Source: Lachnospiraceae bacterium
Lineage (GTDB): Bacteria; Bacillota; Clostridia; Lachnospirales; Lachnospiraceae
Direction of reading: 5' to 3'
NCBI GenBank assembly: GCA_017624835.1
Contig: JAGAMG010000046.1
Span: forward strand, 109,152 to 163,811
Length of the DNA: 54,660 nt
Part shown: piece after piece, positions 36,883 to 45,062 of the stretch
Numbering within the stretch: position 1 is the first letter of the stretch
Layout of the letters: every line of letters begins with the position of its first letter
The notes under the pieces: model-generated
What the model saw: the letters and a program-made list of their open reading frames with translations, nothing else
Databases searched by the model: none
Told to the model about the DNA's origin: nothing
Program-made: the position numbers and the translations under genes

Positions 36883-39800
36883 ATGAAGAAACAGCATTTA
36901 ACCACACCACAACAGAATATTTGGAATTTGCAAAAATATTATGAAGATACAGCAATTTCGAATCTTTGCGGGGCGATTTTCTATAAAGAGAAACGGGATA
37001 GTGCGCTGCTACAGCAGGCGATTCGCCAATTTATAAAAAGTCAAAGCGGTCTGAGACTACGTTTTTGTGAGGAGGATGAGCCAAAGCAATATGTGTCAGA
37101 GGAAATGGAAGATGCAATTCCGATTATGAAATTTTCTTCGAAGGAAGAGTTTGATTGCTATGCAAATGAATTTGCAAAGAAACCATTAGGTCTTATAGAG
37201 CAACCAATGTATCGATTTGTGGTATTTCAAATTGAGAACCAAAGCGGTATTTTAGTAGTGCTCAGCCATTTGATTGCGGATGCATGGACCTTTGGGCTGA
37301 TGGCAAAGAAAGTGGATATGGCATATCATATTTTGGCGGAAGGTACAAGCTGCTCTCTTGTTCAAGGGAATTATCTGGATTTTATCAATTCGGAGGAGGA
37401 GTACATTGTTTCTGAACGTTATGCAAAGGACAAAAAATATTGGGAAGAGAAATATGTCATTCGTCCAGAGGAAAGCCCAATTAAATTATGCCCTACTTCT
37501 TCAAAATCTATTAAGGCAAAAAGATATACTAAAAAATTACCTTTAGCATTAGAAGGTAAAATACATACATTCTGTAAAGAGAATCCGATAACAGCGGCTG
37601 TTTTATTTGAAACAGCCCTTATGATATATTTAGCCCAGATTAATAGGGAAAATAGAACCATAACAATTGGTGTTCCAGTATTAAATCGTAGCAATGCAAA
37701 GGAAAAGAATATTGCCGGGATGTTTGTTTCCACAATGCCTCTAACGGTAACTATAGAAGATTCTTTGACTGTGTCTGAATTAGCCAAAAGAATTACCAAG
37801 GGACATATGGAATTATTTCGACATCAAAAATATTCTTACGCCAATATTTTGAAATCTCTTCGAGAAAAACAGAATTTTTCCGGCAATCTGTATGATGTTA
37901 TGATTAGCTATCAAAATGCAAAGACAAATACCGGAGCAGATACCAAATGGTATTCCAATGGTTATAGCGAGGTACCTTTTGTGATGCATATAGATAATCG
38001 TGATGAGCAGGAATGTCACACCATTAACATAGATTATCAAACAGTAGTATTCAAGGAAGAAGAGATAGAATATCTTATTAAGCGGTTGGAATATATTTTG
38101 GAACAGATTGTGGAAGAGAAAGACAAAGCGGTTCGGAAGATTAGTATTGTTCCAAAGCAGGAAACTGAAAAAATGCTGTATGATTTTAATGACACCTATG
38201 TGGATTATCCAAGGGATAAGTGCGTCCATGAGCTGTTTACAGAACAGGCAAAGAGGACGCCGGACAGCATAGCACTTATATTTGAGGATAAGAAGTTTAC
38301 TTATAGGCAGTTGGATGAGATGTCCAATTCCTTGGCGCATTTTCTGCGCAATAAAGGTATAAATCCCAATGATGTAGTACCGATTATTGCGAAGAGAAGT
38401 TGGCATGTGATAGTAGCAATGCTTGGAGTATTGAAGGCTGGTGGGGCATATATGCCGGTAGACCCGAGTTATCCTGTGGATAGAATTACATACATGATGG
38501 AGATTGCAGAGAGTAAATTTGCATTGATATATGGATATGAAAAAAAGCTGAATATAGAATCTATGGACTTGGGAGAATTTGATTATACGTTAGATAAATC
38601 GGAAGTGAAAAATGTAAATAATCCAAAGGATTCTGTATATGTAATTTTTACATCTGGTTCTACGGGAGAGCCGAAAGGGATAACAATTTCACATCAAAAT
38701 TTAGGGAATTTTGTTTGTAACAATGAAAAGAATAGATATCAGAATTTTGCGATTGAAAATGGAAAAGTTATATTAGCAGATACGATATTTACATTTGATA
38801 TATCAGTTTTTGAGATTTATATGTCTTTGTTAAATGGAATAAGAATTGTTTTAACAAATGAGAATGAAAATAATGTTTCTAAATATATTGCTAATTTAAT
38901 AATTCAAAATTCTATTGATATTTTACAATGCACACCAACAAAACTGCAAATGCTTATCAATAATGATGATTTTAGAAGGGCATTGAATCGTATTAAGGTA
39001 ATTATGCTTGGTGCGGAGGAGTTAAAGAATGAGATATATCATAAGGTATCTCATTATACCAATGCTATCATTTTTAATGGATATGGACCTACTGAAATTA
39101 CAATTGGAGCTTCCTTCAAAAAAGTTACAGATACAGACATCACCATCGGCAAACCCATCGCCAACACTCAAATCTACATCCTCGGCCAAGACAACATTCC
39201 CCTTCCAATTGGTGTGGCAGGAGAACTTTGCATTGCCGGAGATGGTGTGGGCAAAGGCTACCTAAAACGCCCGGAGTTGACCGCGGAAAGATTTGTACCC
39301 AATCCCTTTGCCACGGACACTAATCACCATGGAAAGATAATGTATCGCACCGGAGATTTGGCACGTTGGCGGGCAGATGGAGAAATAGAATATCTTGGAC
39401 GCATTGACACTCAGGTTAAAATACGTGGACTTCGTATTGAGCTTGGAGAGATTGAAAGCGTTATGAGCAGTATGGAGGGAATCGGACTGACGGCAGTTGC
39501 AGATAAGCGTGATGAGAATAATCGTCAATATTTGGTAGGCTATTATACAGCGGATGCTCTCATTGACGAAAAGAAGCTGCGGAAGCATTTGTCAGCAAAA
39601 CTGCCTAAATATATGGTGCCCAATTATTTTATGCATTTGGATGTTATGCCCATGACACCTAGCGGAAAGACTGATAGAAAAAATCTTCCCGTGCCGGACT
39701 TTACAGTGCAGACAACAGAATATGTAGCTCCGGTTACGGAACGGGAAAGGAAGCTGTGCCATTTGCTGGAGGAATTATTGCATGTGGAGCAAATTGGAAC

Positions 39801-41169
39801 AGCGGACGACTTCTTTGAGCTTGGTGGGGACAGCTTGACAGCTATTGAGTATGTGGCAAAAGCACATGGTCAAGGGATTGATTTCACCCTGCAGAATGTA
39901 TTTGATTATCCTACTGTACAGTCATTATGTAATTTTATAGAGAAAGGGGATGGGGAAGGTATTCATTTCCAGGCAGAGGATTTTGCAAAATATAAAAAAC
40001 TGTTTGCAAAAAATGAAATAGATAAATCCTTTGAACCACACAAGCAAAAACTGGGAAATGTTTTACTGACCGGAGCTACCGGATTTTTGGGTGCCCATAT
40101 ATTGGATGCGTTAATGAAGGAGGAAGAAGGGAAAATATACTGTCTGGTACGAAGTGGAAAGCAGGAAGACCGTCGTGGAAGATTACAGGAAACATTACAG
40201 TATTATTTTGGAAATCGGTACGATAATGAAATAAATAAGAGAATTATCCCCATAGTAGGAGATATTGAGCAGGAAGATTTGGGGGAGTGCATGCCTGAAG
40301 ATGTACAGACAGTGATTCATGCGGCTGCAAGTGTGAAGCACTATGGAGCATATGATTATTTTCAACGCGTAAATGTGGAAGGAACCCGACATGTTATCAA
40401 GCATGCGAAATCAGTTGGAGCAAAGCTGATTCATATTTCTACCTTAAGTGTCAGTGGTAATAGTTTGGCAGAGGATTTTAGTGTTTATCGTTCTGAGGAA
40501 GAAAAACATTTTTATGAAACCTCATTTTATATAGGTCAGCCATTGGATAACGTATATGTCCGCAGCAAATTTGAAGCGGAAAGAGCAGTTTATGATGCAA
40601 TGCTTGAGGGATTAGAGGTAAAAGTTATTCGTGTGGGCAACTTGACCAATCGAGCTTTTGATTATAAGTTCCAGCCTAATTTTACAGAAAATGCATTTCT
40701 TACAAGGGTAAAAGCGGTATTGGAATTTGGTTTGTTCCCGGATTACCTGATGCCTCTGTATGCTGAATTTTCGCCAATAGATTTGACTGCAGATGGGATT
40801 ATAAAAATTGCCCAATATGCAGACAGGCAATGTATATTCCACTTGAACAGTAACCGCCCTATTTATTTTGAACGCTTTCTAAAGATAGTACACGAATTGG
40901 GAATTGCTATGAAGGTGGTAGAGGGGAAGGAGTTTAATGAAGCATTACAGCAGACCATCAAGCATAGTGGTACAGAATACATTTTTGAAGCATTCCAAAA
41001 TGATATGGATGAGAATGGCAGACTTGTATATGACAGTAATATTCGTATCGAAAATGATTTCACAGTATGGTTCTTGGCGAAGGTAGGTTTTGCGTGGAAT
41101 GAAACGGATGAAAAATATATAAAGGGGTATATAGAGTATTTCCGAAGTTTGGGCTATCTGGAGGTGTAA
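36883..41169 (+). CDS. Single-module nonribosomal peptide synthetase, C-A-T-R
   Basis: Predicted 1428 aa. Condensation domain (1-430): the HHxxxDG motif reads SHLIADA, keeping the catalytic second His (129) and Asp (133). Adenylation domain (about 440-940): TSGSTGEPKG near 588, YGPTE near 734, YRTGDL, and A10 Lys 929. Carrier domain: LGGDSL with Ser 984. Reductase domain (about 1055-1428): NAD(P)H loop GATGFLG (1064) and Tyr1225/Lys1229, which release the product as aldehyde or alcohol. The hand-read specificity code is D-I-F-Q-I-L-G-I-G-K; no amino acid is assigned. The start is set by GGGAGG 5 nt upstream of 36883. The 38,680-39,090 segment is unusually AT-rich. Confidence 0.93.
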   Translation: MKKQHLTTPQQNIWNLQKYYEDTAISNLCGAIFYKEKRDSALLQQAIRQFIKSQSGLRLRFCEEDEPKQYVSEEMEDAIPIMKFSSKEEFDCYANEFAKKPLGLIEQPMYRFVVFQIENQSGILVVLSHLIADAWTFGLMAKKVDMAYHILAEGTSCSLVQGNYLDFINSEEEYIVSERYAKDKKYWEEKYVIRPEESPIKLCPTSSKSIKAKRYTKKLPLALEGKIHTFCKENPITAAVLFETALMIYLAQINRENRTITIGVPVLNRSNAKEKNIAGMFVSTMPLTVTIEDSLTVSELAKRITKGHMELFRHQKYSYANILKSLREKQNFSGNLYDVMISYQNAKTNTGADTKWYSNGYSEVPFVMHIDNRDEQECHTINIDYQTVVFKEEEIEYLIKRLEYILEQIVEEKDKAVRKISIVPKQETEKMLYDFNDTYVDYPRDKCVHELFTEQAKRTPDSIALIFEDKKFTYRQLDEMSNSLAHFLRNKGINPNDVVPIIAKRSWHVIVAMLGVLKAGGAYMPVDPSYPVDRITYMMEIAESKFALIYGYEKKLNIESMDLGEFDYTLDKSEVKNVNNPKDSVYVIFTSGSTGEPKGITISHQNLGNFVCNNEKNRYQNFAIENGKVILADTIFTFDISVFEIYMSLLNGIRIVLTNENENNVSKYIANLIIQNSIDILQCTPTKLQMLINNDDFRRALNRIKVIMLGAEELKNEIYHKVSHYTNAIIFNGYGPTEITIGASFKKVTDTDITIGKPIANTQIYILGQDNIPLPIGVAGELCIAGDGVGKGYLKRPELTAERFVPNPFATDTNHHGKIMYRTGDLARWRADGEIEYLGRIDTQVKIRGLRIELGEIESVMSSMEGIGLTAVADKRDENNRQYLVGYYTADALIDEKKLRKHLSAKLPKYMVPNYFMHLDVMPMTPSGKTDRKNLPVPDFTVQTTEYVAPVTERERKLCHLLEELLHVEQIGTADDFFELGGDSLTAIEYVAKAHGQGIDFTLQNVFDYPTVQSLCNFIEKGDGEGIHFQAEDFAKYKKLFAKNEIDKSFEPHKQKLGNVLLTGATGFLGAHILDALMKEEEGKIYCLVRSGKQEDRRGRLQETLQYYFGNRYDNEINKRIIPIVGDIEQEDLGECMPEDVQTVIHAAASVKHYGAYDYFQRVNVEGTRHVIKHAKSVGAKLIHISTLSVSGNSLAEDFSVYRSEEEKHFYETSFYIGQPLDNVYVRSKFEAERAVYDAMLEGLEVKVIRVGNLTNRAFDYKFQPNFTENAFLTRVKAVLEFGLFPDYLMPLYAEFSPIDLTADGIIKIAQYADRQCIFHLNSNRPIYFERFLKIVHELGIAMKVVEGKEFNEALQQTIKHSGTEYIFEAFQNDMDENGRLVYDSNIRIENDFTVWFLAKVGFAWNETDEKYIKGYIEYFRSLGYLEV

Positions 41170-41182
41170 TAAGGAAAAACAC

Positions 41183-41791
41183 ATGTATAAAGTGTATTTG
41201 TTTCGACAGCTGGAGCGAGTGCCTGAGCAATATATTTCTTTGGCGTTACCTATACTACCAAAAGAGCGTTATCAAAAGGCAATACATTACCGACAGTCAA
41301 GAGACAGAAAAAATTGTATTATTGCCTATCTATTATTAAAACAAGGGCTAAAGGAATGTTTTCAGATAACAGACTTTACGCTGCAATATGAAACCTATGG
41401 AAAACCTTATTTACCGGAATACCTCAATGTTTACTTCAATATCAGCCACTGCAATCTGGGCTGCGCTGTGGCAGTGGCTGATATCCCCATAGGGATAGAT
41501 TATCAGGACATCCGTCCTTTTTCCTGGGAGATAGCTAGTCGAGTCTGTTGCCCGCAAGAACTAAAAATATTGGAACAAAGCTCAAACAAAGCAACTGCCT
41601 TTACCCGCATATGGACAAGGAAAGAAAGCTACCTTAAAATGTATGGTCAAGGCATATGCTGCGACCTGACTCAAATAAATACTATCCACAACAAATTTAT
41701 ACAAACTGTAGATTATGGAGGAGGGATATTATCAATATGTATGGATGATCCTTTTTACCTTTTGAACTATAGCTTCAATGACAGAACATAG
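41183..41791 (+). CDS. 4'-phosphopantetheinyl transferase (Sfp type)
   Basis: The enzyme moves the phosphopantetheine arm from CoA to the carrier-domain serine, here surely Ser984 of the NRPS encoded 13 nt upstream. Family motifs are visible: GIDYQDIRP (metal-binding Asp, about residue 105) and WTRKESYLKMYGQG (Lys-Glu pair, about 145). At 202 aa it is near the size of Sfp-type enzymes. The dedicated transferase means the pathway is self-contained for activation. Confidence 0.9.
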   Translation: MYKVYLFRQLERVPEQYISLALPILPKERYQKAIHYRQSRDRKNCIIAYLLLKQGLKECFQITDFTLQYETYGKPYLPEYLNVYFNISHCNLGCAVAVADIPIGIDYQDIRPFSWEIASRVCCPQELKILEQSSNKATAFTRIWTRKESYLKMYGQGICCDLTQINTIHNKFIQTVDYGGGILSICMDDPFYLLNYSFNDRT

Positions 41792-41859
41792 TGTTTCCGA
41801 TATAATGGAAATTGACTTAAAAATTCATAAAATGTTCAGAAACGGTGGAACTGCTGTTG

Positions 41860-41888
41860 TTGTGCAATTGAAAGAAAAAGGTTATAAT
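41860..41888 (+). promoter_or_regulatory. sigmaA-type promoter of the Rpn-type nuclease gene
   Basis: TTGTGC (41860-41865), a 17-nt spacer and TATAAT (41883-41888) lie ahead of the nuclease gene, which separates it from the NRPS unit. Confidence 0.7.
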
Positions 41889-41911
41889 ATAGGAAAGTGA
41901 GGACGATGTTC

Positions 41912-42733
41912 ATGGGTAATCAAACATTAGATTTGAGGATGCAGGAGAACTTACAGGCAGTCGCAAAACTGCGTCTTTTGGATGATGACCTAATGACTTT
42001 AGTATTTGATAAGAATATTGAAGCAACAGAGTTATTACTGAATATTCTCTTACAGCGTAAGGATTTAAAGGTGTTAGAGGTTGTTGCTCAGAGAGAATAT
42101 AAAAATCCTATGGCTGGTGGGCGTTCTATTACAATTGATATTTATGCCAAGGATGCGGATGATAAAATTTATGATGTTGAAGTTCAAAGATCCGATCGGG
42201 GAGCAGATTTCCACCGGGCAAGATTTCACAGCAGCATGGTTGATGCCAAGATGCTGAAGGAGAAGCAGGATTTCAAGGACATTCATGATTCCTATGTAAT
42301 CTTCATTACGGAGAATGATGTGGTAGGCGCCGGATTATCTTTGTATCATGTGGAAAGAGTGATTAAAGAAACAGGTGCTGATTTTGGAGATGGTTCGCAT
42401 ATTATATATGTGAATGGTAGTTATAAGAATAACGAAGACCCGATTGGTAAGCTGATGCATGATTTTAGATGCACAAGTTCTGTGGATATGTTTTATCCAT
42501 TGTTGGCAAAGCAGGTCAAGTATTTTAAAGAGACAGAAGGAGGTAGGGAAATCGTGTGCAAGACTTTTGAAGATTTAGCTGAGAAGAGAGCAAATGAAAG
42601 GCTTTTTGAAGAGAAAAAGATGTTGGCGAAGAGTATGCTTATGAGAGGTAGAGGAACTGTAGAGCAGATTGCAGAGGATTTGGAACTGCCTGTTGAAGTG
42701 GTAGAAGAGCTGGTAAATTTGCAACCGGTATAA
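41912..42733 (+). CDS. Rpn/PD-(D/E)XK nuclease family protein ("putative transposase" family)
   Basis: The N-terminal half has the PD-(D/E)XK core of this family: a first strand and helix with RLLDDDLMTLVFD, then ITIDIYAKDADDKIYDVEVQ with Asp and Glu-x-Gln catalytic positions (about residues 74-92). The C-terminal tail is helical and reads like the repeat helix (RGRGTVEQIAEDLELPVEVVEELV). Members often occur in many copies and have been linked to RecA-independent recombination. The start at 41912 fits GTGAGGA 8 nt upstream. Confidence 0.85.
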   Translation: MGNQTLDLRMQENLQAVAKLRLLDDDLMTLVFDKNIEATELLLNILLQRKDLKVLEVVAQREYKNPMAGGRSITIDIYAKDADDKIYDVEVQRSDRGADFHRARFHSSMVDAKMLKEKQDFKDIHDSYVIFITENDVVGAGLSLYHVERVIKETGADFGDGSHIIYVNGSYKNNEDPIGKLMHDFRCTSSVDMFYPLLAKQVKYFKETEGGREIVCKTFEDLAEKRANERLFEEKKMLAKSMLMRGRGTVEQIAEDLELPVEVVEELVNLQPV

Positions 42734-42763
42734 GTATTTTTATTTATAATGTAAAGATAAGGA

Positions 42764-42792
42764 AGCAGATGTCTCACAAGGGCATCTGTTTT
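42764..42792 (+). terminator. Terminator after the nuclease gene
   Basis: GCAGATG pairs with CATCTGT, followed by TTTTC. It is a short stem. Confidence 0.65.
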
Positions 42793-42859
42793 CAAATAGA
42801 ATATAGGTAAGGAATTATGTAACGATTTATTAGCCATACTATTGAAGGAGGTGTTAGAT

Positions 42860-43090
42860 ATGGCAACTTCAAGTATCAAAAAAAATTTTGTTGTTTCAGA
42901 TCCCAGACAGGTTGAAATGTTTGCTAATGCTATTGAAGAATCATATCAGGAGTCTCTTACAAGACCACAGAGCACTACTTCAGTCAGATATAGAGAACTG
43001 CGTGATCCTGATGAAATCAAAAGATTAATGGAGAAGTGGAAGAGACAAAATATTTCTTCCGAGCAGCCAATTAATTTTAATAAGTATTAA
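42860..43090 (+). CDS. Small antitoxin-like hypothetical protein, 76 aa
   Basis: The start at 42860 is fixed by AAGGAGGT 7 nt upstream. The protein begins MATSSIKKNFVVSD and has a short helix-rich body with RELRDPDEIKRLMEKW. The N-terminal layout (a strand then AFANAIEES-like helix) recalls the DNA-binding antitoxins of type II pairs, but I cannot name a family, and no intact toxin gene follows. Only a 47-codon open stretch without a start codon is found downstream. Confidence 0.6.
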   Translation: MATSSIKKNFVVSDPRQVEMFANAIEESYQESLTRPQSTTSVRYRELRDPDEIKRLMEKWKRQNISSEQPINFNKY

Positions 43091-43227
43091 TTCTGCTGCA
43101 AAAACACCCCAAAGTTGAGATTACCAATTTATATATCTATCCAAACTATGCGGAAGCATTTAAGTGCGTAGCGGCTGTGAAAGAAGCAGGGGCTGGCTAT
43201 CCCATGTTCTACAAAGCGTGCCCTTAA
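43084..43227 (+). pseudogene. Possible gene remnant (47 open codons, no start)
   Basis: The frame is open from 43084 to a TAA at 43225 and encodes protein-like text such as KVEITNLYIYPNYAEAFKC and AGYPMFYKACP. There is no start codon or ribosome binding site. It may be the 3' end of a lost gene, for instance a toxin partner of the preceding gene. This is inference and the family is not recognised. Confidence 0.3.
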
Positions 43228-43305
43228 TAAACGTCAGTACTTAGCGAGGTCAAGGCGAAGCCTTCAAGCTTAGTACTGCTACGTTTACAGGTCAATTTAT
43301 TGACC
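43228..43305. repeat. Structured intergenic element between the antitoxin-like gene and sigG
   Basis: TAAACGT...CAGTACT..AGC (from 43228) is mirrored by GCTTAGTACTG..ACGTTTA (to 43287), an imperfect stem of about 28 bp. A second, perfect 7-bp hairpin, GGTCAAT-TT-ATTGACC, follows at 43290-43305. It may include the terminator of the inverted sigG. The remainder, up to the sigG stop at 43370, is GC-rich with no gene seen. Confidence 0.55.
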
Positions 43306-43369
43306 TTGGGAGCTGAGAGCGTGCCGCGTGTGGGATAGGGCAGGCCGCCACCCGGAACATTCACCAGCC

Positions 43370-44152
43370 CTACGCACTCAAATAATTCCGCATAGTCCTA
43401 AGCGCATTCTTCTCCAACCTGGACACCTGTGCCTGAGAAATCCCGATAGCCTCAGCCACCTCCATCTGGGTTTTCCCTTCAAAGAATCGCAGGGACACAA
43501 TTTCATGCTCTCTGGGGTTCAATTTTTTCATGGCTTCGCTTAAGGACAGATGCTCCAGCCAGGTTTCCTCTTTATTTTTTTTGTCACTAATCTGATCCAT
43601 AACATAAAGTGTATCTCCGCCATCGGTGTAAACCGGTTCGTAGAGACTGCAGGGAGACTGTATGGCATCCATGGCGTAGACAATTTCCTCCTTGGAGATG
43701 CCCACTTCCTTGGCAATTTCTTCAATGGTAGGATCCTTTAGATTTTTTCTGGTTAAGGTATCCCTTGCATAAATCGCTTTGTAGGCGGTATCCTTCAAGG
43801 AACGGGAAACACGGATACTGCTGCTGTTGTCCCGAAGGAAACGGCGAATTTCTCCGATAATCATGGGTACCGCATAGGTGGAAAATTTTACATTCAGGGA
43901 AGAATCAAAATTGTCAATTGCCTTAATCAGACCGATACATCCGATTTGAAACAAATCATCCACATTCTCGTTGCTGGAAGCAAAACGTTTGATGACACTG
44001 AGAACCAGTCGGAGATTTCCTTCGATATAGGTTTCCCTTGCCTGCTTATCACCTGCTTCTATCTGTGCAAAGAGTGCTTCCTTTTCTTCTGCCTTTAAAA
44101 GCGGCAGCTTTGCTGTATTTACACCACAGATTTCAACTTTACCCTGTGCCAT
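43370..44152 (-). CDS. sigG: RNA polymerase sporulation sigma factor SigG
   Basis: The late forespore sigma factor begins MAQGKVEICGVNTAKLPLL, the hallmark N terminus of sigmaG. Region 2 (DLFQIGCIGLIKAIDNFD, STYAVPMIIGEIRRFLRD) and region 4 (MEVAEAIGISQAQVSRLEK) are intact; the length is 260 aa as usual. AGGAGG lies 7 nt before the start. It is transcribed opposite to sigE and ymxH, unlike the usual co-directional sigE-sigG pair, and has a sigmaG-type promoter of its own. Confidence 0.96.
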   Translation of the reverse strand: MAQGKVEICGVNTAKLPLLKAEEKEALFAQIEAGDKQARETYIEGNLRLVLSVIKRFASSNENVDDLFQIGCIGLIKAIDNFDSSLNVKFSTYAVPMIIGEIRRFLRDNSSSIRVSRSLKDTAYKAIYARDTLTRKNLKDPTIEEIAKEVGISKEEIVYAMDAIQSPCSLYEPVYTDGGDTLYVMDQISDKKNKEETWLEHLSLSEAMKKLNPREHEIVSLRFFEGKTQMEVAEAIGISQAQVSRLEKNALRTMRNYLSA

Positions 44153-44190
44153 TTTGCGTCCTCCTAAGATAAAAATGTTTTCGTAATGGG

Positions 44191-44220
44191 TAGTATGCAC
44201 TTTTGGGTGGCAGGATATAC
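44191..44220 (-). promoter_or_regulatory. sigmaG/sigmaF-type promoter of sigG
   Basis: On the minus strand GTATA (44220-44216) and CATACTA (44197-44191) are 18 nt apart, an exact match to the sigmaG consensus GHATR-N18-CATWHTA. The predicted leader to the start codon at 44152 is about 32 nt. Confidence 0.75.
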
Positions 44221-44264
44221 CTGTTTTTGCATACACTAAAGTAAAAGAAATTTTGGAGTGCAAG

Positions 44265-44498
44265 ATGCTGCTTTCAGAGTTGAAATGTAAGGATGTTATC
44301 AATATAAGGGACTGTAAAAAGCTGGGGAAAATTTGTGATATTGAGTTTGATAAGTGCAGTGGCTGTATTTGTAAAATCATGATTCCGGGAGATAGTAAGG
44401 TGTTGGGTTTCCTGCGGTGTGAGCCGGATATTATCATTCCCTACAAGGATATAAAACAAATCGGACCGGATATCATTTTGGTGGACATTTGCCGATAA
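44265..44498 (+). CDS. YlmC/YmxH family sporulation protein (PRC-barrel)
   Basis: A 77-aa protein built as one PRC-barrel-like domain: MLLSELKCKDVINIRDCKKLGKICDIEF-type opening with CRCEPDIIIPYKDIKQIGPDIILVD at the end. The family sits next to sigG or nrdR in many spore formers; its molecular role is not known. The ATG at 44265 has GGAG 6 nt upstream. It is divergent from sigG over 112 nt. Confidence 0.85.
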   Translation: MLLSELKCKDVINIRDCKKLGKICDIEFDKCSGCICKIMIPGDSKVLGFLRCEPDIIIPYKDIKQIGPDIILVDICR

Positions 44499-44510
44499 AT
44501 CATATATAAT
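44482..44510 (+). promoter_or_regulatory. sigmaA-type promoter of nrdR
   Basis: TGGACA (44482-44487), a 17-nt spacer and TATAAT (44505-44510) overlap the end of the ymxH-type gene. I saw no NrdR box in the gap. Confidence 0.7.
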
Positions 44511-44566
44511 TAAGTGGTAACCGATTAACCAATGAGCCCGCTGTTTGGGGAAAGACAGGAGAAAGT

Positions 44567-45016
44567 ATGAAGTGTCCATTTTGCAGTCATGAAAATACGA
44601 GAGTAATAGATTCCAGACCCGCTGAGGATAATAATTCCATCCGTCGTCGCCGCGTTTGTGATGAATGTGGGAAGCGTTTTACCACCTATGAAAAGATTGA
44701 GACCATTCCTTTGATTATTATCAAGAAGGATGATAACCGTGAAACCTATGACCGTGCCAAGATTGAAGCAGGTGTACTTCGTGCCTGTCACAAGCGTCCC
44801 GTAAGTGCCCAGCAGATTACCAACTTGGTGGACGAAGTAGAATATGAGATTTTTAACATGGAAGAGAAAGAGATTCCCAGCCAGACCATTGGTGAGCTTG
44901 TAATGAACAAGCTCAAGGATATGGATGCAGTTGCCTATGTTCGTTTTGCATCTGTCTATAGGGAATTTAAGGATGTAAATACCTTTATGGATGAATTAAA
45001 GAAGGTATTGGTGTAA
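44567..45016 (+). CDS. nrdR: Transcriptional repressor NrdR
   Basis: NrdR senses ATP/dATP and represses ribonucleotide reductase genes. The N-terminal zinc ribbon is CPFC...CDECG (residues 3-34) with RRRRVCDECGKRFTTYE; the ATP-cone domain follows. The length of 149 aa is normal. The ribosome binding site CAGGAGAAAG precedes the ATG. Confidence 0.97.
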   Translation: MKCPFCSHENTRVIDSRPAEDNNSIRRRRVCDECGKRFTTYEKIETIPLIIIKKDDNRETYDRAKIEAGVLRACHKRPVSAQQITNLVDEVEYEIFNMEEKEIPSQTIGELVMNKLKDMDAVAYVRFASVYREFKDVNTFMDELKKVLV

Positions 45017-45032
45017 GAATATGAGAACGTAT

Positions 45033-45062
45033 GCAGGGAAGTCCGATGGGCTTCCCTGTTTG
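45033..45062. terminator. Terminator between nrdR and the convergent spoVB-type gene
   Basis: CAGGGAAG pairs with CTTCCCTG over a 10-nt loop, followed by TTTGTTATTT on the + strand. It serves nrdR. Confidence 0.8.

Noticed and set aside
44230-44237. CATACACT, matching a sigmaE -10, before the ymxH-type gene
   Set aside because: No -35 element at the required 14-15 nt spacing was found; the nearest ATATA is only about 10 nt away and belongs to the sigG promoter.
44153-44437. N-terminal extension of the sigG frame
   Set aside because: It covers the sigmaG-type promoter and the start of the ymxH-type gene on the other strand. SigG proteins begin at the MAQGKVEICG methionine, which has AGGAGG before it.
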